Shown here piece after piece: positions 5,033 through 10,341 of a stretch of DNA of 21,952 nucleotides. The DNA comes from a virus. The stretch lies in the IMG/VR virus record IMGVR_UViG_3300023281_000840, positions 1-21,952 of that record; one strand, given 5' to 3'. The translations under genes and the position numbers were made by a program. The notes under the pieces were generated by a model, which ran no database searches, was not told where the DNA came from, and saw only the letters and a program-made list of their open reading frames with translations. Numbering within the stretch: position 1 is the first letter of the stretch; each line of letters begins with the position of its first letter.

Positions 5033-5399
5033 ATGACATGTCGGATAGTTTCGGAAAGGGTCCCAGGGGGTCGGGGAGCAAGGCATTATCAGTAGGGTCT
5101 AGCAGGGAGGAGACTCTAAAAATAACCCGGAACAAGGGTCTAATCACCATGCAAACGTATGCATACCCTAATTCTAAGGTCATTTGCCCTGAGAATGCCC
5201 CGATTTACCTCATACTATATAGAGGGAGAAATAAATCTGCCTAATCGCTCAGACCCAACTGACACCTAATACGCTTCGCATGAAGGATACAGAAACAAGC
5301 ACATCTGGTTCCTTACCACATGGTATCGTTTAAGGACAACTGTGCCCAATTCTATCAACAGTGTGCCCAGCACATGGCACGAGGGGTCTGGACGTCCCT

Positions 5400-5475
5400 G
5401 CACCTGTAGCTCACCTGGTAGAGCACGACCTTTGTAACGTCGGGGTAAGAGGTTCGAGTCCTCTCAGGTGCTCCA
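5400..5475 (+). tRNA. tRNA-Thr (anticodon TGT), with encoded CCA
   Basis: A full cloverleaf can be drawn. The acceptor stem is GCACCTG (5400-5406) with CAGGTGC (5465-5471), all 7 pairs. The D stem is GCTC/GAGC. The anticodon stem is CGACC (5426-5430) with CGTCG (5438-5442), and the loop TTTGTAA puts TGT at 5433-5435, reading ACA threonine codons. The variable loop is 5 bases. The T arm AGAGG-TTCGAGT-CCTCT is canonical. The discriminator is T and CCA is encoded at 5473-5475. The last anticodon-stem pair is a C-C mismatch (5430/5438). The G1-C72 and C2-G71 pairs fit known threonine tRNA identity elements of Escherichia coli. Confidence 0.93.
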
Positions 5476-5476
5476 C

Positions 5477-5644
5477 ATGAAACGACACGGATTTACGGCG
5501 GAACTCCCTCCCCGTGACTCTAACAGGTCCAACCCCAGGCTACCCGGTGAAGAACTGGGATTGTCTCCTGTGGGCAAACAGCAAATCAGGGAGATCTACG
5601 CAGCGGACATCGTCCTTTGGGAAGCCGCAGAGAAGTTGGAGTAG
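5477..5644 (+). CDS. Small hypothetical protein starting directly after the tRNA
   Basis: A 55-residue protein (MKRHGFTAELPPRDSNRS at the start; GKQQIREIYAADIVLWEAA near the end) with a charged, Pro-rich N-terminus and an amphipathic C-terminal helix. ATG 5477 begins one base after the tRNA CCA. The only ribosome binding site is AGGTG at 5466-5470, which is part of the tRNA acceptor stem. The stop TAG 5642-5644 lies 4 bases before the next gene. Codon composition and the continuous charged-helix pattern support coding. No family is recognised; it is the first gene of the rightward cluster. Confidence 0.7.
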   Translation: MKRHGFTAELPPRDSNRSNPRLPGEELGLSPVGKQQIREIYAADIVLWEAAEKLE

Positions 5645-5648
5645 CAGA

Positions 5649-6116
5649 ATGCCCCCAGGAAGAGGATACAAAGCCAAGCCAGGTGAGACGGGTCCGAACG
5701 CTCGCACGAGGCGTGTAACGAAGGTCGCTCAGGGAACGGGCGACAGCGGGATCTCCCGTGGGGCCGCACGCAGGTTGATTAAGTCCGGTGCCGCTAAGAC
5801 GGGTCCGACGAAGAAAACTCGTACGGTTTCCCGCATCGCCGCGGGGAAGGGCATCTCTCGACCTGCCGCAAACAAAATCAGAAAACAGCGCAAGGCCAGG
5901 GCTGGGAATAACCTGACTCGAGGCAAGTCTGGCAAGGCCAAGAACCCGAAGGCCATTGCAGCGATCATGAAGACCAAGACCAACACGAAAAAGACGGGCA
6001 CGCGCAAGACCCGCACCGTGTCGCGCATCGCGGCCAAGAAGGGTATCAGTCGCAAGGCTGCTAACAAGATCCGCCGACGTCGCAAGGCCGCTGGCACACT
6101 CAGGCTCAGCAAATGA
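5649..6116 (+). CDS. Very basic DNA-binding-type protein with three HTH-like repeats
   Basis: A 155-residue protein dominated by Lys, Arg, Ala, Gly and Thr. Three related segments lie at about 19-49, 57-83 and 120-147. The second and third share KTRTVSRIAA-x-KGISR-x-AANKIR; the first is more diverged (RVTKVAQG ... GISRGAARRLI). The unit resembles a minimal helix-turn-helix of the resolvase type (IA..-GIS-R..A...I). Basic, probably disordered linkers join the units. A role in condensing or organising phage DNA, or in transcription control, is plausible but inferred. ATG 5649 is chosen because GGAG lies 7 bases upstream; the open frame to 5514 overlaps the preceding gene. The stop overlaps the next start (ATGA 6113-6116). 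Confidence 0.85.
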   Translation: MPPGRGYKAKPGETGPNARTRRVTKVAQGTGDSGISRGAARRLIKSGAAKTGPTKKTRTVSRIAAGKGISRPAANKIRKQRKARAGNNLTRGKSGKAKNPKAIAAIMKTKTNTKKTGTRKTRTVSRIAAKKGISRKAANKIRRRRKAAGTLRLSK

Positions 6117-6379
6117 CATTAGTCCGACCGGCCGGGAGGCCCGAACCTCTGTCCCCTCTGGGGCGAAACTATCGAGGAGCGACAGGACCTCTCCGGCCAG
6201 GTCGGCCTACTAAGCAACCTACACGCATCGTGCACCGAGCGCCGCAAGCGTTCGCAGTACCCAGCACGATCTTGACTCCCGATATCCCAGCGGGCGTAAT
6301 GCTTGATGGGAATGTGGAACATTACAAATCTCCTAGACCCACAGGGAAGACCAAGTACAGAATGGATAGCGACACATGA
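6113..6379 (+). CDS. Small Pro/Arg-rich hypothetical protein
   Basis: An 88-residue basic protein rich in Pro, Arg, Gly and Thr (starts MTLVRPAGRPEPLSPLGRNY; ends RPTGKTKYRMDSDT), with no membrane segment or cysteine. A short ordered patch (STILTPDIPAGVMLDGNVEH) is followed by a basic tail. Both ends are coupled by ATGA overlaps, at 6113-6116 with the HTH-repeat gene and at 6376-6379 with the first beta-rich structural gene. That places it between a DNA-binding protein and virion genes. It could be a small virion component, but nothing in the sequence proves this. Confidence 0.75.
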   Translation: MTLVRPAGRPEPLSPLGRNYRGATGPLRPGRPTKQPTRIVHRAPQAFAVPSTILTPDIPAGVMLDGNVEHYKSPRPTGKTKYRMDSDT

Positions 6380-7110
6380 GTTACATCAACGTTCGGAAGC
6401 GCCTTGCACAAGTGATGTCCAGTCAGGGAGATGGCACTGGAGTCACGGACATGGGCGTAGATGGTAAAGCCATCACAGGTGCCACGACGGCTGCCCCCAC
6501 GGTCGTCACGGCCACTTCCCATGGATATGTTGACAACGACTATGTCTTCATTGACGGTGCGACTGGCACGACAGAAATCAACGGCGTTCGTCAAATTGCA
6601 GACGACGAGACTTCGACCTTCACCTTGCTTGATGAGAATGGCGATGCTGTCGGCTCTGCTGGCACATTCGGCGGGACCGTTGACAGTAACATCGCGTTGG
6701 TCTATAAGCCTGGCGCGACAGAAGTGGCACACGTTACTTCTGTTCATGCCACTGCTGCAGATGCTGCACACGTCGTAGATGGCCTACTCGGGGTTACTCG
6801 AGTTTCCAGTACCGGCATTGTGCTTGCGCTGTACGGATCATCTGGTCTTGTCAAGACGCTCGCGACCATTTACGGCTGGAGCGACTTTGGACTATACGGC
6901 ACGGTGGGCGGGCTTGGTCCTGTGGATACCAGCCTTTTTGATGTTGTTACTGGCACTGCCGTGATCGATTTCACAGGGTCGGTTGGCAAACTCGACGCCA
7001 CGGACATCATCGTGAATGGCAATGACAAGGAGTTCTTGATTGCCTACACGGACGAAGATCTAGCCGGACTCGCGAGCCTTCGCTTTGCCGTCCAGGGTTA
7101 CGTGGAATAG
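6376..7110 (+). CDS. Beta-rich phage structural protein with FCCH-like domain
   Basis: A 244-residue protein low in Cys and rich in Gly, Thr, Val and Asp, as in virion beta-sandwich proteins. Residues about 41-101 (PTVVTATSHGYVDND, VFIDGATGTTEING, then TFTLLDENG) match the small beta-barrel pattern called the ubiquitin-activating E1 FCCH-like domain, which recurs in phage tail and baseplate proteins. The C-terminal half alternates short strands and may be a second sandwich domain. ATG 6376 overlaps the upstream stop. It ends with TAG 7108-7110, and the frame then stays open for 50 more codons (see 7114-7266). It is likely a tail, spike or head-decoration component; which one cannot be told. 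Confidence 0.88.
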   Translation: MSYINVRKRLAQVMSSQGDGTGVTDMGVDGKAITGATTAAPTVVTATSHGYVDNDYVFIDGATGTTEINGVRQIADDETSTFTLLDENGDAVGSAGTFGGTVDSNIALVYKPGATEVAHVTSVHATAADAAHVVDGLLGVTRVSSTGIVLALYGSSGLVKTLATIYGWSDFGLYGTVGGLGPVDTSLFDVVTGTAVIDFTGSVGKLDATDIIVNGNDKEFLIAYTDEDLAGLASLRFAVQGYVE

Positions 7111-7113
7111 GAG

Positions 7114-7266
7114 TTGATCCATCTGCTAACTCATCGTCGTTATCCAGTCATCGGACGTTGTTCGTGTGGCGCCAAATTTCGAGCATGCTGTAAGCGGCAT
7201 GCCGGTCATAGCCGAAACTACTCTCTCCAGGCAGAAGAAAATTTCAAGATGAAGGACAAGACATGA
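7114..7266 (+). CDS. Small Cys-rich ORF directly after an in-frame TAG
   Basis: Up to 50 residues (LIHLLTHRRYPVIG, then RCSCGAKFRACCKRHAGH, then a charged tail ending KMKDKT). The CxC...CC..H cluster looks zinc-binding. The frame is the same as the preceding gene, so it follows TAG 7108-7110 directly. It ends at TGA 7264-7266, overlapping the next ATG by four bases, as at other real junctions. The start is uncertain: TTG 7114 has only weak GTGGA upstream, while CTG 7123 is 9 bases after TAGGAG. It is either a separate tiny gene or a C-terminal extension made by stop-codon readthrough. Confidence 0.5.
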   Translation: MIHLLTHRRYPVIGRCSCGAKFRACCKRHAGHSRNYSLQAEENFKMKDKT

Positions 7267-8081
7267 ACCTCCAGCGTTACTCTAACCTCCCCAAGTTCCT
7301 GCGGAATACGACCGTGGGAAAGGACCACCAGATCGAAATCCTGCGTGGCACCCCCTCGGGCGGTGTGACGGTCGAGGAAACCATTCGTTTTGGCCCTAAT
7401 GAAGTTCATGCGATCATCGGTCATGCCGATGGTTCGTATGACGATCTTGGCATTTCACAGAACCTCATTACTACTGTCGGCATCGACCTCGTCGCTGCCG
7501 CCCTTGGTGATGTCGGCCCTGCCCAGAACATTTCTACGGCTACGTCCGCGACAAGTCTAACTGATAGTGGCGAGTCTTGGACTACGGATGAGTTTAAGGG
7601 CTGGACTGTGATTGCAGAAGAGTCCACGAACCGTCCGGTTATCGGTAATATTGGTTCCAACACAGGCACCGTTCTTACCGTGGATGACTGGTGGGACCCG
7701 GATGACTCTGCCGCTGCGGCAGATCCTGGCGCTACATCGGATTACATCATCATCCCCACGTGCCGTCCCCGGTACATGGGCATTACGGCTGACGCGAGCG
7801 CTGCCGCCGCAGGTAGCACGGTGTTGACGTCGGAACAGACCGCGAATGGTCTGTCTCGTGCGCTGATTACGTACGCGCATACGCCCGCTGCAGCTACGCT
7901 GACACTTCAGAAGCAGTGGACTGCTACTGGTACCGTAGCCGACCTCCATCGTATTGGGTTGTTTACGGCAGCCGACACGACAGCCGCAGGCGTTCTCATC
8001 TTCGAGGCCGTGCTGAACGCTGATGCGTCCGTAGTGAATACAGACACCCTGACGGTGACCGATACCGTTACACTGTCCTAA
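7263..8081 (+). CDS. Beta-rich phage structural protein
   Basis: A 272-residue protein with a charged N-terminus (MNLQRYSNLPKFLRN) and an otherwise Ala/Thr/Asp-rich beta composition. Residues about 94-165 carry the pattern TSLTDSGESWT ... GWTVIAEES ... NTGTVLTVDDWWDPDD, a small module I associate with phage tail and adsorption proteins. The last 80 residues (ALITYAHTPAAATLTLQKQW ... LTVTDTVTLS) look like a C-terminal sandwich domain. It is coupled to the preceding Cys-rich ORF by ATGA. It is probably a virion surface or tail-fibre component, judged from composition and from neighbours of the same type. Confidence 0.87.
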   Translation: MNLQRYSNLPKFLRNTTVGKDHQIEILRGTPSGGVTVEETIRFGPNEVHAIIGHADGSYDDLGISQNLITTVGIDLVAAALGDVGPAQNISTATSATSLTDSGESWTTDEFKGWTVIAEESTNRPVIGNIGSNTGTVLTVDDWWDPDDSAAAADPGATSDYIIIPTCRPRYMGITADASAAAAGSTVLTSEQTANGLSRALITYAHTPAAATLTLQKQWTATGTVADLHRIGLFTAADTTAAGVLIFEAVLNADASVVNTDTLTVTDTVTLS

Positions 8082-8095
8082 TCTAGTAGATGAAT

Positions 8096-8129
8096 AGAGC
8101 GATGGCAGTCTTCGGGTTGCTGTCGCTCT
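8096..8129 (+). promoter_or_regulatory. 15-bp RNA hairpin with cUUCGg tetraloop
   Basis: In the 87-base gap between two structural genes, 8096-8110 pairs with 8115-8129 around a TTCG loop (8111-8114) closed by C-G. All 15 positions pair, four of them as G-T (G-U) wobbles. On the minus strand these would be A-C mismatches, so the fold is specific to rightward RNA. No T tract follows, so a classical terminator is unlikely. An mRNA processing, stabilising or expression-tuning element fits better. Confidence 0.7.
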
Positions 8130-8168
8130 CGGGACTGATGACGATAAGCACTGGAAAGAGGTGGCCTG

Positions 8169-8942
8169 ATGGCCGTTGCAGTCGCGTCCACAACTGAGGG
8201 CACGTTCAGCGCAACCAGCACGCCCACCATCACTGCGCCTACGGGTGTGGCGGTCGGTGACTTGCTCATCGCATGGCACGGCATTCCGAACCCGACTGTG
8301 ACGTTCACCCGCAGCGGCTGGACGGCCCTCGCATCCTCGCCCTCGTCGGACTCCGGGGCCGATACCGAGTCGGCCTGCATCTGGAAGATTGCCGACTCCG
8401 GCGATGCTGCGGCTGGCAGTTTCCAGTTCACCCTCGGTTCTTCCGCCACTGGCATTGTCCTGCTTATCCGTGTCACTGGCGCGGCGGATACTGCACCCAT
8501 CACGAACGACGCGGCAAACAGCCAAGACACGGCCAGCGCGACGCACACGACTTCGGCTATCACGCCGGACGAGAACGACTCACTATTGCTCGCCTACGTC
8601 AACTGCGATAACTCGGTAACGGGCGAGCAATGGACCGTCGATACGGGCGCAGGATGGGCACAAGAAGCGGACTACAGCGAAACCACGACGAACACCTGCT
8701 GTCTCGCGTCCAAGGTGCTCGCAACTCCGGCCAGCACGTCGCACACATTCACGTTCACTGGCAGCGACTTCAGCGCCATGTTCATCCTTGCTATCAAGCC
8801 CGCCGTTTCAGTGACGCTCACGGAGGTGAAGCCCGCTGACGATATCGCTACAAGTGGGTGGAATAGCACGCCATTGTGGTCAAAGGTCGATGAGGACAGC
8901 GGCTCACCTGACGCCACGGTCATCTCAGCGACGAGCGCCTGA
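8169..8942 (+). CDS. Beta-sandwich phage structural protein with truncated C-terminal module
   Basis: A 257-residue protein. Residues 1-210 form a jelly-roll-like domain of a type common in phage minor structural proteins (VASTTEGTFSATST, GVAVGDLLIAWHG, then SGWTALASSP, and a closing HTFTFTGSDFSAMFILAIKP). The last 45 residues (TEVKPADDIATSGWN, LWSKVDEDSGSPDAT) look like only the first part of a second module whose full copy starts the next protein. GGAAAGAGGTGG precedes ATG 8169. The stop overlaps the next start (TGATG 8940-8944). It probably forms part of a virion appendage with its neighbours. Confidence 0.88.
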   Translation: MAVAVASTTEGTFSATSTPTITAPTGVAVGDLLIAWHGIPNPTVTFTRSGWTALASSPSSDSGADTESACIWKIADSGDAAAGSFQFTLGSSATGIVLLIRVTGAADTAPITNDAANSQDTASATHTTSAITPDENDSLLLAYVNCDNSVTGEQWTVDTGAGWAQEADYSETTTNTCCLASKVLATPASTSHTFTFTGSDFSAMFILAIKPAVSVTLTEVKPADDIATSGWNSTPLWSKVDEDSGSPDATVISATSA

Positions 8943-9817
8943 TGGCCCAGAACGTATACCCCACCAGTGACGCTTCCAATACGTTCCTGTCTGGCGGCTT
9001 CGGGGACATCGACGAGGGCGCGACTCCGAGCGACTCTGACTTCGCGTACACGGCGGACAAACCCTCTAGCGAAACCCTAGAGGTCCACGTCGGCAACCCG
9101 ACCGACCCCGAAGTCAGCACCGGTCATATCGTTCGCTACCGATGGGCCACCGTAGACGGCGGCGTCCTGTCCGGTTCCGGCACGCCCGTCACCATCACTC
9201 CGACGCTGTATCAGGGCGCGGTGTTGCGTTCGTCGGGTACTCCAACTACGACGAACACTGCGACGTTCACCGACGCATCGTGGACCCTAAGCGGCGCAGA
9301 AGCCGACGCCATCGGTAGCGACTATTCAGACCTTCGCATCCGTTGGGTCGTTACTGGCGGCGCAGGCTCTGGTGCCAACCGTCGCGGCGGTGCTATCTCG
9401 TGGGCCGAGTTGGAAGTCCCGAACGCGCCCGTCCCGACCACCACGTCGGTTGCGCGGCTGGGCCTAGCGTCCGGCTCCGACCCCAGCGACAATACCAACC
9501 ACAGCATCAAGGTCCGCGCCCGCACCACGACCGGCAGCAATGGCGTCATCAACGCCGCGCTGTACGAGGGAGCCAGCAACCGTTCAGGCAACCTCGCCAG
9601 CAGCGCCTTATCGACCTCGCTGGCCGACATAGACCTGCCGATCGCAGAAGCGTCAGCCGCCAACATCACGAGCTATGCCGACCTCGAGATACGGCTGTGG
9701 GGCACCACCCCGAACGGGGCTCTGACGTTCGAGGTCGATTACGTGGTGTTCAGTTTGCCAGGAGTCGCTGGACCGCAACCTTATAAAGACCACTTTATTC
9801 AACTTTTGAGTCAGTAG
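8942..9817 (+). CDS. Phage structural protein with duplicated beta module
   Basis: A 291-residue Thr/Ser/Gly-rich beta protein. Residues 1-60 (NVYPTSDASNTFL ... FGDIDEGATPSDSDF) form an N-terminal module. Two similar modules follow at about 62-160 and 188-272. Both contain LY-[QE]-GA near the middle and SYADLEIRLW or SDYSDLRIRW near the end, so the protein probably contains an internal duplication. A hydrophilic C-terminal tail ends FIQLLSQ. No enzymatic motif is visible. It starts on the last base of the previous stop, so expression is coupled. Likely a virion appendage or receptor-contact component; inference from fold type and context. Confidence 0.88.
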   Translation: MAQNVYPTSDASNTFLSGGFGDIDEGATPSDSDFAYTADKPSSETLEVHVGNPTDPEVSTGHIVRYRWATVDGGVLSGSGTPVTITPTLYQGAVLRSSGTPTTTNTATFTDASWTLSGAEADAIGSDYSDLRIRWVVTGGAGSGANRRGGAISWAELEVPNAPVPTTTSVARLGLASGSDPSDNTNHSIKVRARTTTGSNGVINAALYEGASNRSGNLASSALSTSLADIDLPIAEASAANITSYADLEIRLWGTTPNGALTFEVDYVVFSLPGVAGPQPYKDHFIQLLSQ

Positions 9818-9826
9818 GAGATAACT

Positions 9827-10321
9827 ATGGCTGGTGTTTATACGGTTTCCATGGATAACGTGACTGTAATTGCGTCTGGCATTCTTGTGCATATTCACGC
9901 AGACTCGACGTACGGCGGTGGCGGCTCGCTGCTTGAGATCTTGCGTTGCGGGATTTCGCAACGTGCTACTGCTACGAGCGAGCAGGTCGGCGTGATCCTT
10001 GGGGAGAAGGCTGCGGTACAACCAACGCTTACATCTGTAACACCTGAGCCGCATGTTGTTAATGGTCCTGCTTCGGGCATTGTTGGCGGTACCGCAGGCG
10101 CTGAAGGCACGTGTGGAGTTGACGCGAGTGCTAATGGAGCTGGTACGCTCACAACAATCGTTGCGGACTCGTTTAATAATTTGAATGGTTATGTTTGGGT
10201 GCCCACTCCAGAAGAGCGCATCATCATCGGGCCGGATCAAGCCTTTGCTTTATCCCTTGATACCACACCTTCTGATCTTACTGCTTGGACCGCTTATGTA
10301 ACTTACCGCGAAATCGCATAG
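9827..10321 (+). CDS. Small phage structural protein, jelly-roll-like
   Basis: A 164-residue protein (MAGVYTVSMDNVTVIASGIL at the start) that continues with HIHADSTYGGGGSLLEILRCGISQ and ends TAWTAYVTYREIA. The pattern of a long N-terminal strand, a Gly loop, a helix and a final paired strand ending in YVTYREI is typical of small virion proteins that trimerise. AGGAG lies 7 bases upstream of ATG 9827. It sits directly before the large repeat protein, so it may be an adaptor or cap for it, but no motif proves that. Confidence 0.85.
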   Translation: MAGVYTVSMDNVTVIASGILVHIHADSTYGGGGSLLEILRCGISQRATATSEQVGVILGEKAAVQPTLTSVTPEPHVVNGPASGIVGGTAGAEGTCGVDASANGAGTLTTIVADSFNNLNGYVWVPTPEERIIIGPDQAFALSLDTTPSDLTAWTAYVTYREIA

Positions 10322-10341
10322 ACCGAAGGAGTCCGTAGTTT

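Larger units (their letters stand above)
4741..5399. other. Divergent intergenic control region
   Basis: About 660 bases separate the leftward operon from the tRNA and rightward operon. The stretch is locally AT-rich, unlike the genes. It holds a 12-bp tandem repeat (4847-4880), an 18-bp perfect palindrome (5015-5032), and an 11-bp inverted pair GGGACGTCCAG (4904-4914) and CTGGACGTCCC (5388-5398) near its two ends. Open frames here (4954-5244 plus, 4796-4987 minus) lack a good ribosome binding site and protein-like composition. I saw no convincing sigma-70 promoter, although both operons must start from here or nearby. Confidence 0.6.

Noticed and set aside
4954-5244. 96-codon plus-strand frame in the divergent region
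   Set aside because: No ribosome binding site at the start, composition not protein-like, and it spans the palindrome and AT-rich control DNA; a chance frame is more likely.
5012-5290. T7-promoter-like strings TAATAC at 5012 and TAATACG at 5268
   Set aside because: Only the first six or seven bases match well, the rest diverges or has wrong length, and no phage RNA polymerase gene is visible.
4904-5398. 11-bp inverted pair GGGACGTCCAG / CTGGACGTCCC about 480 bases apart
   Set aside because: The core GGACGTCC is itself palindromic and an 11-bp match in this span can occur by chance; kept only as a note in the intergenic entry.
5400-5475. tRNA as a phage attachment site
   Set aside because: No integrase or direct-repeat partner is visible in the window, and the tRNA is complete with its own downstream gene; nothing supports an att site.
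8090-8197. 35-codon frame with a hydrophobic stretch (MNRAMAVFGLLSLSG...)
   Set aside because: No ribosome binding site, overlaps the next structural gene by 29 bases, and its DNA is explained by the cUUCGg hairpin.
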